Shown in pieces: positions 1 through 6,515 of a stretch of 19,698 bases of DNA. The stretch covers positions 1-19,698 of the forward strand of contig JAVBOP010000153.1 in the NCBI GenBank assembly GCA_031550405.1, in the 5' to 3' direction. The notes below the pieces were generated by a model. It had not been told where the DNA came from and searched no databases. It saw only the letters and a program-made list of their open reading frames with translations. The DNA is from JAVBOP01 sp031550405. GTDB taxonomy: Bacteria; Bacteroidota; Ignavibacteria; Kapaibacteriales; UBA2268. The position numbers and the translations under genes were made by a program. Position 1 is the stretch's first letter, and the number at the start of each line of letters is the position of its first letter.

Positions 1-305
1 TATTATCAGTTTTTCTGCTTTTGCTTTGTCGCCGATGCGAATAATAACGCTGTATACACCGCTGGCTAAGTGCTTGGTATTGAATGCCTTGCTGAAAGCG
101 CCGGCTTCTGCATAACCATCGTAGATTTGCATTATATCTCTGCCGAGCATGTCGGAAAGGCTGATGCTCATGCTGCTGGCTTCTGTCATGTCCATGCTCA
201 ATGTGCAGTCGTCGCTGGCGGGGTTGGGGAATAATGAATAATTTTTAACAATTGCCGGCTCTTCTATGCTATCAGTCTTTTCATCTAAGCAATGCAGCTC
301 GTGGA
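1..305 (-). pseudogene. 3' fragment of a T9SS cargo gene (type A sorting domain), truncated by an IS
   Basis: Reading leftward there is an open frame of about 100 codons that runs off the window edge without a stop. It contains the classic Por/type IX secretion C-terminal sorting signature: a linker, then LFPNPASDD, the SISLSDMLGRDI strand region, and the terminal GVYSVIIRIGDKAKAEKLI. In this family the domain sends a secreted protein through the outer membrane and is then cleaved by the sortase-like PorU; the passenger domain lies upstream. Here the upstream side stops at the inverted repeat of an IS3-like element at 306; read into the IS, the frame meets a TAA at 334-336. The passenger is therefore missing and its nature is unknown. 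The domain call is secure; calling it a pseudogene rests on the IS boundary. Confidence 0.85.
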
Positions 306-334
306 CCTCGGTACTAAAACAGTACAATATAGTT
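306..334. repeat. Left terminal inverted repeat of the IS3-like element
   Basis: This is the exact 29-nt reverse complement of 1141-1169. It contains a small internal palindrome (GTACT, five bases, AGTAC). The match resumes weakly after a 36-nt interruption (335-370) with AAGCG. Confidence 0.9.
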
Positions 335-417
335 TACTGCACCTCCGCATTAACATGGTAGATATAAGTTAAGCGGTAATTTTTTTCTAATTTACTTTTA
401 AAATAGTAGGAACTTAT

Positions 418-699
418 ATGCAACGCAGAGTTTATAGCAAAATTTTTAGAGAGAATTGTGTCCGTTTGAGCTTAGAACGTGATGATATATCCAAATTAGC
501 CCGCGAATTGGACATCAAAGCCGACTTGATAGAAAGAATTTAAAGCTAAAGGAGCGAATAGTTTTCCAGTCAACGGTCATAGTGCTCAAAGCGATGAAGT
601 CAAGAAATTGCAACAACTTAAGCGAAGTTATGCCCGCTTGGAAAAGGAGAACGAAATCCTAAAAAAGCGTTGAGCATCATCTCCCAAAGCGAGCTTTAA
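418..699 (+). pseudogene. IS3 OrfA-like transposase subunit, frameshifted
   Basis: From ATG 418 the frame reads MQRRVYSKIFRENCVRLSLE, then SKLARELDIKADLIERI and a stop at 541-543. This is the N-terminal helix-turn-helix of IS3-family OrfA, which binds the inverted repeats. After that stop another frame continues the family's leucine-zipper part (KKLQQLKRSYARLEKENEIL) up to an A-AAA-AAG heptamer at 661-667 followed at once by TGA; the -1 frame continues KKALSIISQSEL to a TAA near 699. The first break is a true lesion. The second lies where IS3 elements commonly use programmed -1 frameshifting. No functional OrfA can be made from one frame. Confidence 0.8.
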
Positions 700-741
700 A
701 GTATGAATTTATTTTAATAAACAAGAAGATTTATACAATAG

Positions 742-1119
742 AGATATAGTTATTATAATTGGTGTAAGTATAAAAAATCAAATCGACTTACCCGTTCTAA
801 TGGAACCAAATCAAAGATTAAAACTGCTTATGACGCATCTAAAGGCATTTATGGCAGCCCACGCATAGCTAAAGAATTGGGTTTGTCTTGAAAAACAGTA
901 TCCAAGTATATGCGTATTATGGGACTTAGAAGTAAAGTGGCTCGGAAATATAAAGCGGCAACTGACTCGAAACATTCATTAAAAGTTGCAGAAAATATTC
1001 TAAATTGGGACTTTACATCCAGCCAACCTGGCACGAAATGTGTGTCGGATATTACGTATATTCGCACTAAGGAAGGCTTTATTTATCTGACAATAATTAA
1101 TGTAATTACAACTTTTTAA
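742..1119 (+). pseudogene. IS3 OrfB-like DDE integrase fragment, truncated, internal stop
   Basis: One frame reads RYSYYNWCKYKKS, then KGIYGSPRIAKELGLS, an in-frame TGA at 889-891, then KTVSKYMRIMGLRSKV, TDSKHSLKVAENILNWDF and CVSDITYIRTKEGFIYL, ending at 1119. These are the HTH_21-like and N-terminal rve (DDE) segments of IS3 OrfB; the D of SDITYIRT is the first catalytic Asp. The second Asp, the Glu and the remaining roughly 120 residues are absent, and the right inverted repeat begins 21 bases later, so an internal deletion removed most of the catalytic core. An open frame from ATG 910 covers only the last 69 codons. Confidence 0.85.
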
Positions 1120-1140
1120 TAAATAATCAAATTGTCGCTT

Positions 1141-1169
1141 AACTATATTGTACTGTTTTAGTACCGAGG
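1141..1169. repeat. Right terminal inverted repeat of the IS3-like element
   Basis: This is the exact 29-nt reverse complement of 306-334. The next outer base (G1170) no longer matches, so the repeat boundary is clear on this side. Confidence 0.9.
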
Positions 1170-1281
1170 GCCAATATAGGCAGGCTTGAGCCTCAGATAC
1201 AGATTTTTCTTCTTTGAGTTGTTGGATTATTTCGTAAGTAGTATATCGCAGGTTAAAACGTTGAGGATTTTCTTTATTCAT
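1170..1281 (-). pseudogene. 5' fragment of an unidentified gene cut by the IS
   Basis: ATG at 1281 is preceded by GAGG six bases upstream on the minus strand, a believable ribosome binding site. The frame gives 37 codons (MNKENPQRFNLRYTTYEIIQ..., ending ...AQACLYW) before running into the right IS end and using IS-derived codons. It has no signal peptide, which a T9SS cargo would need, so it is probably not the missing start of the sorting-domain fragment on the other side. I do not recognise the family. Confidence 0.5.
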
Positions 1282-1390
1282 TACTGCCTCGCTGTTTTAT
1301 CAAAATTACGAACTTATTGGGAGATAAAAAAAATAAAACAATGGTGGAAGAAAACGTGGAAGTATGTTTTTTGGCAGTCTTTTTGCAATT

Positions 1391-1427
1391 AAAAACAGCC
1401 TTGTAACTTATTGAATTACAAGGGGCT
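1391..1427 (-). terminator. Intrinsic terminator downstream of tRNA-Gln
   Basis: On the minus strand CCTTGTAA and TTACAAGG form a perfect 8-bp stem around a 9-nt loop, flanked by GC-rich bases and followed by TTTTT. It lies about 9 nt past the tRNA 3' end. Confidence 0.7.
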
Positions 1428-1435
1428 TATTATTG

Positions 1436-1508
1436 CTGCCCCATTAGGGTTCGAACCTAAACTTTTCTGATCCAGAGTCAGACGTGTTGCCAATTACACC
1501 ATGGGGCA
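1436..1508 (-). tRNA. tRNA-Gln (anticodon CTG)
   Basis: The minus strand folds as a full cloverleaf of 73 nt. The acceptor arms TGCCCCA and TGGGGCA pair 7/7, the anticodon stem TCTGA/TCAGA encloses the loop CTCTGGA with anticodon CTG at positions 34-36 (reading CAG, glutamine), and the T arm contains GGTTCGAACCC. The discriminator base is G and the 3' CCA is not encoded. The 5' end lies 25 bases downstream of the fabH stop, so the two may share a transcript; a terminator follows. The loop is unambiguous, so isotype confidence is high. Confidence 0.92.
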
Positions 1509-1533
1509 TTACATGATTATTAATTATTTTTCA

Positions 1534-2526
1534 TTATTCTTCATAAGGATTCCACTTAATTAAACTCGCTCCCCATGTAAAGCCGGCTCCAAAAGAAGCA
1601 ATCATTATATTATCACCTTTGCGTAGTTTCCGTTCCTCCCACAGCTGCGACATAGCGGTCGGGATAGTTGCCGCAGTTGTATTGGCAAATTTATCTATAG
1701 TAATAACGACTTTCTCAGGCGGCAAATCCAATTTATCGCCTACTGCCTTGATAATTCGCAAATTAGCCTGATGCGGCACAAACCAAGTAATATCTTTTTT
1801 ATTTAATTTCGTCTTCTTTAATAAATCGTAAGTTGCATTAGTCATTTCAGTTACAGCATTTTTGAATACGACTTGCCCTTCCTGATATATATAATGTTCT
1901 TCTGGCTTTACTTTAGAATCCCATGCTGGCAAAAAGCTACCGCCCGCCACCTTCATAAGATGTTGCCCGCCAGAGCCGTCTATATGCAGCACATGCTCAA
2001 TAATGCCAAGATTGGGGTCATCGGATTTTTCTATCAAACAAACTCCTGCGCCATCACCAAAAAGCACTGCTTGATTTCTGTCATTTAAATTAAGCACAGA
2101 GGTCATTTTATCTGCACCGCAAAGCAATACCCGTTGCGCCAAGCCCGAATTAACGAATGATGCAGCGGTTGCCAAGCCAAAGACAAATCCCGAACAGGCA
2201 GCTGAAATATCAAATCCCCACGCATGTTTGCAGCCCAATTTGTTCTGCACAACGCACGCCGTATTGGGAAATTGGTAGTCGGGAGTTACAGTGCAAACGA
2301 TGATGCAGTCTACATCTTTTGGACGTAACCGCCTTTTTTCAAGGCATTTTTTGGCAGCAGGCACTATTAAATCGCTTGTAGCTCCTTCAAGCAAGAAGCG
2401 ACGCTCATGTATACCTGTACGCTTCAATATCCATTCTTCGGTTGTATCGAGATATTTCTCGAAGTATGCGTTATTTATAACAGTTGGTGGAAGATAATGT
2501 GCAATAGAGGTTATTGTTGCCGACAT
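1534..2526 (-). CDS. fabH: Beta-ketoacyl-ACP synthase III (FabH)
   Basis: The 330-residue product condenses acetyl-CoA (or a branched acyl-CoA) with malonyl-ACP, the first elongation step of type II fatty acid synthesis in the cytoplasm. The full thiolase-fold sequence is present with the Cys-His-Asn triad: C111 in DISAACSGF, H252 in VPHQANLRI and N282 in FANTTAATIPTAM; the C-terminal SFGAGFTWGA loop is also typical. Length matches the family (about 320-335). I chose ATG 2526 because it gives the standard MSATITSIAHYLPP start and has AGGA five bases upstream; the open frame extends 98 codons further but that part is the structured leader. It is not next to plsX or rpmF, its frequent partners. 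tRNA-Gln follows. Confidence 0.95.
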   Translation of the reverse strand: MSATITSIAHYLPPTVINNAYFEKYLDTTEEWILKRTGIHERRFLLEGATSDLIVPAAKKCLEKRRLRPKDVDCIIVCTVTPDYQFPNTACVVQNKLGCKHAWGFDISAACSGFVFGLATAASFVNSGLAQRVLLCGADKMTSVLNLNDRNQAVLFGDGAGVCLIEKSDDPNLGIIEHVLHIDGSGGQHLMKVAGGSFLPAWDSKVKPEEHYIYQEGQVVFKNAVTEMTNATYDLLKKTKLNKKDITWFVPHQANLRIIKAVGDKLDLPPEKVVITIDKFANTTAATIPTAMSQLWEERKLRKGDNIMIASFGAGFTWGASLIKWNPYEE

Positions 2527-2546
2527 ATTTTTCCTAATAATTTTTG

Positions 2547-2632
2547 CAAATACATATTGAGAGATATCGTAAGGCTTTATGATTTTATCGCTTCCAATTA
2601 TCAAATCGGAATCACCTCTCAATATATATTTA
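2547..2632 (-). ncRNA. Structured 5' leader of fabH mRNA, riboswitch-like three-way junction
   Basis: Read as minus-strand RNA, 2632-2616 pairs with 2563-2547 over 17 consecutive positions (15 Watson-Crick, two G-U). Inside, 2611-2604 and 2599-2592 form an 8-bp hairpin with tetraloop UGAU (one G-U), and 2583-2577 with 2572-2566 form a second hairpin with one A-C mismatch and loop AGCC. The joining segments are GUGA, GCGAUAAA and AU. All three G-U pairs become C-A mismatches on the plus strand, so the fold belongs to the fabH-sense transcript. It ends 11 nt before the AGGA ribosome binding site (2535-2532). I do not recognise a known riboswitch class; the structure is seen, the regulatory role is inferred. 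Confidence 0.6.
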
Positions 2633-2638
2633 TGAATG

Positions 2639-2646
2639 CAAATATA
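2639..2646 (-). promoter_or_regulatory. Candidate Bacteroidetes-type promoter of fabH (-7 element TATATTTG)
   Basis: The minus strand reads TATATTTG, matching TAnnTTTG. The predicted start of transcription, about 6 nt further on, coincides with the first base of the leader's closing stem (2632). A clear TTG at the usual upstream distance is lacking; the nearest is only 14 nt away. Confidence 0.45.
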
Positions 2647-2865
2647 CAAAAAAAGAATAACAAGATAAACAGTATTTCTTTTCGCTGTCCTTTTTTTGCG
2701 CTGGCAGCGATGAATGTGGAAACTTATAACTAAAGGTAAGACTATTTGCTTTTCATTTGCATAGCTCACATTTACAATAATAATTGAATGGAATCGTTTA
2801 TTAAGCTTATGTTTAACCATAAAATAACCAAATAATTAATTCTAAAAAAATTATAAGGAAACAAA

Positions 2866-3102
2866 ATGAAATTATTTCCAAATGATGCAAAAAAAATATC
2901 CATAGTGTTTATTTGTGATGCCTGCGGCGAAGAAACACCAATGGAGCCGATTGAAGTATCTGAAACTTGTGAAATGCAGCTATCGGCTGTTTGTCCTGTC
3001 TGCTTTAAAGAATTCGATGTTAAAGTAATGCGGGATGGCGATAAAAGTTGGGTAGAAGTAGAAGATGTCGGAGATGGCGATATCACTATAACTGTATTGT
3101 AA
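2866..3102 (+). CDS. Small acidic protein with paired CxxC motifs (putative zinc ribbon)
   Basis: The 78-residue product carries CDAC at residues 18-21 and CPVC at about 43-46, spaced as in small zinc-ribbon folds, with an acidic C-terminal stretch (VEVEDVGDGDITITVL). Two CxxC pairs make a single Zn(II) site likely. The start is well supported: AAGGAAACAAA precedes ATG. It is followed by its own hairpin terminator and then sppA on the same strand, so it is probably a monocistronic unit. I do not recognise a named family or function; it could be nucleic-acid or protein binding. That it is a real gene is likely, given its start site, composition and terminator. Confidence 0.75.
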   Translation: MKLFPNDAKKISIVFICDACGEETPMEPIEVSETCEMQLSAVCPVCFKEFDVKVMRDGDKSWVEVEDVGDGDITITVL

Positions 3103-3140
3103 ATATAGAGCATATAGTAGCTACTTCATATAAGGAAACA

Positions 3141-3172
3141 GCCTCGAAGCATATCGGGGCTTTTGTTTTTTA
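3141..3172 (+). terminator. Intrinsic terminator after the CxxC gene
   Basis: GCCTCGA and TCGGGGC form a 7-bp stem (one G-U) around AGCATA, followed by TTTTGTTTTTT. Confidence 0.8.
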
Positions 3173-3180
3173 ATGAAACA

Positions 3181-3212
3181 TTGGTCTGTTGCGCAGCGTA
3201 GGATTACTTTTG
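3181..3212 (+). promoter_or_regulatory. Candidate sppA promoter (TTG-N21-TACTTTTG)
   Basis: TTG at 3181-3183 and TACTTTTG at 3205-3212 fit the Bacteroidetes -33/-7 pattern (TTG ... TAnnTTTG). It lies 28 bases before the sppA ATG and directly after the preceding terminator. Confidence 0.5.
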
Positions 3213-3240
3213 TCAAGTTTAACTCTAATATAGCAACATT

Positions 3241-5196
3241 ATGAATGATACCAATTATACCTCTGGTGGTTTTAATCCTCAACAGCCATATTACCAAAGT
3301 CCGCGCAGAAAGTCTTCAAAATGGTGGATACCGCTCGTTATTATAGCCGTTGTGCTAATTACCTTCGTAGCAGGCATTGTAGCATTTTTTGGATTTATAG
3401 CCGCATCTTTTGAGCGCAAGCCGGTGGTGGTTGCTAATAACTCTGTATTATATCTGGACTTAAGCAATGTCAGGGAATACCATGAAGCCAATCCATTTGC
3501 TGCATTTAGCGATGGCATTCCTCAGGCGTCATTCTATGAAATAGTAAAAGCGATAAATATAGCCAAAGACGACAAGAGAATACTCGGCATATACTATGAG
3601 AGCAATGGCAATGTGAATATTGATGCAGCAAAAGCCGAAGAATTGCAGCAGGCACTTGACAGTTTCAGGCAGTCAGGCAAATTTATTTACTCATACCTTG
3701 AATATGCGGATGAATCTGCATATTATAATGCTTTGCCTTCAGATTCAATCTTTGTTTTTAATGAGGCGAATATATGGCTAAATGGATTCGGGATTTCTTC
3801 TGTTTTTCCTAAAGGGCTTTTTGAAAAGCTGGGGATTGAGTATACCGTTATCCAATGTGAGGATTTCAAATCCTATGGTGAAACGTATATTAACAAAAAA
3901 TTTAGCGATTCGGCAAGGCTTCAATATAAGGTGCTTTTAGAGCAAAGAGAGAGGTCGTTTACGCAAGCTGTTGAAAAATACAGAAATATATCAAGAACCG
4001 ATATATTGGCTTGCCTTGGCAAAGGGCTGTACGATCCCGATACATTGGTACAAAACAGGTTGGCAGATGCTGTAGCCTCAAGGCTGGATGTCATAAAGCT
4101 TATTGAAAGCAGGATACATTCCAGCGAGAATTATGGAGAATGCAATGGATGCTGCTCTAACGCCTCAAATGATAACTTACCCGATAACTTCATAAATATA
4201 AGCAAATATGTGATGGGCATAAAGAATACGCCTCCTCCCAAAAATTTCGATAATGACAATCAAATAGCAATCATATATGGAACAGGTCCTATAGTTTCAA
4301 GGGCAGCCAATGTCCCGATGTTCGAGCAAGGCGGACAATATATCGTTGCAGAGGAATATATAAGGATGCTCAGGGAGGCGGCGGATGACGATGATATAAA
4401 GGCGGTTATACTGCGCATAGACAGTCCCGGCGGCTCCGTAGTTGCCTCGGAGGAAATATATCAGGAAATATTGAAAGTCAAAGAAACTAAGCCCGTGTAT
4501 GCTTCAATGAGCAATGTTGCCGCTTCTGGAGGATATTATATAGCGATGGCATGTGATACTATCATTGCCCACCCGCAGACAACAACCGGCTCCATAGGTG
4601 TCATAATGGCAGTGCCAAATATCAATAAAGGCATTGATAAGCTCGGAGTTACATACGACACCATTTCAACTGGACATGGCAATCCATTTTTCCTGGACCC
4701 ATTCCTGCCCATCTCTGAAAAAGATAAAACGACTCTGCAAAACTATGCTTATAAAACCTACAATAGCTTCGTTACGAAGGCAGCCAAAAGCCGCAACAAA
4801 TCATTTGACGAGATGCGGGCGCTGGCAAAAGGAAGAGTATGGACTGGCAATGACGCCTACAGGCATGGTCTTATAGATCTTGTTGGCGGACTTGAAACAG
4901 CTATTAATCTGGCTAAAACCCGTGTCGATATTGCTGATTCCATGGAAGTGCGTTTGCGTTTCTTTCCGGAAGAAAGTAAGAAGTGGGAATATCTAATGAA
5001 AAAATTTATCAAAGGCAATTTCATTCATTCGTTGCTCGCAAGGCATGGCAAGCACATGGAAATAGAAGCGGTTAGCGAATTACTGGCGCTTCCCGAGCCA
5101 ATAAAAAATCAATTTTTATATACCTTGCAACTAAATAGAATTGCATCGCAGGAAAAAGTAATCCTGTCGCTTCCTTACAGCATAGAAGTAAAATAG
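3241..5196 (+). CDS. sppA: Signal peptide peptidase SppA, double-domain (67K) type
   Basis: The 651-residue product is a membrane-anchored serine protease that cleaves leftover signal peptides in the membrane. Residues 1-27 are a Pro/Gln/Ser-rich cytoplasmic tail, residues about 28-54 are one transmembrane helix, and two S49 (ClpP-like) domains follow. The catalytic dyad is split as in the E. coli 67K enzyme: Lys210 in the N-terminal domain (CEDFKSYGE) and Ser429 in the C-terminal domain (SNVAASGGYYIAMAC), with the oxyanion motif DSPGGSV at 394-400 and TTTGSIGVI following the Ser. Length is slightly above the E. coli enzyme (618), partly from the N-terminal tail. A linker near 300-311 (ECNGCCSNASND) is Cys-rich, which is unusual. 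It is transcribed alone from a probable promoter at 3181-3212. Confidence 0.95.
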   Translation: MNDTNYTSGGFNPQQPYYQSPRRKSSKWWIPLVIIAVVLITFVAGIVAFFGFIAASFERKPVVVANNSVLYLDLSNVREYHEANPFAAFSDGIPQASFYEIVKAINIAKDDKRILGIYYESNGNVNIDAAKAEELQQALDSFRQSGKFIYSYLEYADESAYYNALPSDSIFVFNEANIWLNGFGISSVFPKGLFEKLGIEYTVIQCEDFKSYGETYINKKFSDSARLQYKVLLEQRERSFTQAVEKYRNISRTDILACLGKGLYDPDTLVQNRLADAVASRLDVIKLIESRIHSSENYGECNGCCSNASNDNLPDNFINISKYVMGIKNTPPPKNFDNDNQIAIIYGTGPIVSRAANVPMFEQGGQYIVAEEYIRMLREAADDDDIKAVILRIDSPGGSVVASEEIYQEILKVKETKPVYASMSNVAASGGYYIAMACDTIIAHPQTTTGSIGVIMAVPNINKGIDKLGVTYDTISTGHGNPFFLDPFLPISEKDKTTLQNYAYKTYNSFVTKAAKSRNKSFDEMRALAKGRVWTGNDAYRHGLIDLVGGLETAINLAKTRVDIADSMEVRLRFFPEESKKWEYLMKKFIKGNFIHSLLARHGKHMEIEAVSELLALPEPIKNQFLYTLQLNRIASQEKVILSLPYSIEVK

Positions 5197-5313
5197 TATC
5201 GGCTGCTGCTGCGCCTATAGCTGGACAGTGGATTTTCTCAAATAAATTGGTACTGTTAAATAATGATATATGCTGTGTAGTATAATTTACTTCTTTTCAA
5301 AGACTTGGCTTGT

Positions 5314-5347
5314 TTTGCACGAGAAAAGGTTACAGGCATTATATTTG
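5314..5347 (+). promoter_or_regulatory. Candidate murB promoter (TTTG-N22-TATATTTG)
   Basis: TTTG at 5314-5317 and TATATTTG at 5340-5347 match the -33 and -7 elements of Bacteroidetes promoters. This would give a leader of roughly 75 nt before the murB ATG. The rest of the 230-bp gap after sppA shows no gene and no clear sppA terminator. Confidence 0.5.
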
Positions 5348-5426
5348 TTGAAATATAAGGAATTATAAGATAACAAGCATATCTGTTGTTTGCAATGCCA
5401 AATGATTATAATATATTCCTATAACC

Positions 5427-6428
5427 ATGAGAATAATTAAAAATTATTCATTAAAAAATCATAATTCTTTTGCTGTAGATGCTGTCGCTGAAAAATACAT
5501 GGAATTTGACAGCGACGAAGAAATTATTCAGTATGTAAAAAATGGAAATTTGACAGATAAATATTTTTTCATACTTGGTGGCGGAACAAACACCTTATTT
5601 ATAAAGAGTTTCGATGGAATTGTTCTTAAATATATGCTTGATAAAATCGAAATTATTAAGCAATCGCACGATAAAATCGAATTTCTAGTTTCCGCAAATA
5701 CCAGTTGGGATAAATTTGTTAATACAGTAATTGACAGCGGTTTCAATGGCATTGAGAACCTTGCCTGTATTCCAGGAACAGTTGGAGCTGCTGCCGTGCA
5801 AAATATTGGAGCGTATGGAATCGAACAGGATATTTTTTTTAAGCACTTGGAAGCTATAGACTTGCGTAATGGCGAAAAAAAAATATTTAATAAAAATGAA
5901 TGTTGTTTTGGCTATCGCTACTCAATTTTTAAAAACTCTCAGAACCCGTACCTCATTACGAAAATATGCTATGAATTTACTTTGCCGTGCAAATACCATA
6001 TCGATTATCTTGATTTAAAAGAATTATTGAAAAATAAAAAGCTTTCTGCGCGCAGCATTTATAATGCGGTTGCGGAATTGAGAAGCCAAAAATTGCCTGA
6101 TCATCGCGAATTTCCCAATGCAGGCAGCTTTTTTAAAAATCCAGTTATCGATAAAAAACATTTTAATAATTTGATAGAAAAATATCCTGATATCAAATAT
6201 TTTGATAATGAGCACGGAGTTAAAATAAGTGCTGCTTGGCTTATCGAAAATTGCGGCTGGAAAGGAAAACAGATTGGCGGTGTTGGTGTTTCCGCTAAAC
6301 ATTCATTAATAATTATTAATTATTTAGCTGTAAGCGGTAAAGAAATATACGACTTCTCAAAGCAAATCGTAGCTTCCGTTCATGATAAATTCAATATTAC
6401 TCTCATTCCAGAAGTCATTATTATATAG
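5427..6428 (+). CDS. murB: UDP-N-acetylenolpyruvoylglucosamine reductase (MurB)
   Basis: The 333-residue product is the FAD enzyme that reduces UDP-GlcNAc-enolpyruvate with NADPH to UDP-MurNAc, an early cytoplasmic step of peptidoglycan synthesis. The FAD-binding half shows ILGGGTNTLF and IENLACIPGTVGAAAVQNIGAY. Catalytic residues are visible: Arg in CFGYRYSIFK, the proton-donor Ser in NAGSFFKNP, and Glu329 in LIPEV at the C-terminus. The GYRYS segment and length point to the E. coli-like type I enzyme rather than the shorter type II. It stands outside the mur/dcw cluster and is markedly AT-rich with many Lys/Ile/Asn. No strong ribosome binding site precedes ATG 5427. It converges on the FIST genes across a shared hairpin terminator. 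Confidence 0.95.
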   Translation: MRIIKNYSLKNHNSFAVDAVAEKYMEFDSDEEIIQYVKNGNLTDKYFFILGGGTNTLFIKSFDGIVLKYMLDKIEIIKQSHDKIEFLVSANTSWDKFVNTVIDSGFNGIENLACIPGTVGAAAVQNIGAYGIEQDIFFKHLEAIDLRNGEKKIFNKNECCFGYRYSIFKNSQNPYLITKICYEFTLPCKYHIDYLDLKELLKNKKLSARSIYNAVAELRSQKLPDHREFPNAGSFFKNPVIDKKHFNNLIEKYPDIKYFDNEHGVKISAAWLIENCGWKGKQIGGVGVSAKHSLIIINYLAVSGKEIYDFSKQIVASVHDKFNITLIPEVIII

Positions 6429-6474
6429 TTTTATGATTTTTTATTCATAAAATTGCAATGTTTTATAAAACTGT

Positions 6475-6511
6475 AACTGCCTGCTATATTTAATGTTTAT
6501 AGCAGGCAGTT
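6475..6511. terminator. Bidirectional terminator between murB and FIST gene 1
   Basis: A perfect 14-bp inverted repeat (AACTGCCTGCTATA / TATAGCAGGCAGTT) encloses a 9-nt loop. CTTTTATT follows on the plus strand, and AGTTTTATAAAA follows on the minus strand 5 bases before the FIST stop, so it can serve both convergent genes. Confidence 0.85.
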
Positions 6512-6515
6512 GCTT

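Larger units (their letters stand above)
306..1169 (+). mobile_element. Decayed IS3-family insertion sequence, 864 bp
   Basis: The element is bounded by perfect 29-bp inverted repeats at 306-334 and 1141-1169, each beginning CCTCGGTACTAAAACAGTAC from the outside. Inside are remnants of the two IS3 reading frames: an orfA-like helix-turn-helix protein and an orfB-like DDE integrase. Intact IS3 elements are usually about 1.2-1.5 kb; this one is shorter because orfB ends just after the first catalytic Asp. Both frames also carry stops. The element cannot make a transposase, but its ends could still be acted on in trans. I see no 3-4 bp target duplication: the flanking bases are ...GTGGA on the left and GCCAA... 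on the right. Confidence 0.85.
2527..2865. other. Divergent intergenic region between fabH and the CxxC gene
   Basis: This 339-bp gap separates fabH (minus) from the CxxC small-protein gene (plus). The fabH side holds a -7-like element (2639-2646), a structured leader (2547-2632) and a TTCATAAA half-site (2629-2636), listed or discussed separately. The other half (about 2650-2865) is AT-rich and holds only the AAGGAA ribosome binding site just before 2866; I see no further gene or convincing promoter there. Confidence 0.6.

Noticed and set aside
1170..1281. The 5' fragment as the missing start of the T9SS cargo gene
   Set aside because: It has no signal peptide and the IS junction shows no target duplication, so continuity of the two fragments is not supported.
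2527..2820. 98-codon N-terminal extension of fabH
   Set aside because: ATG 2526 gives the canonical FabH start with a ribosome binding site, and the upstream frame lies in the promoter and structured leader.
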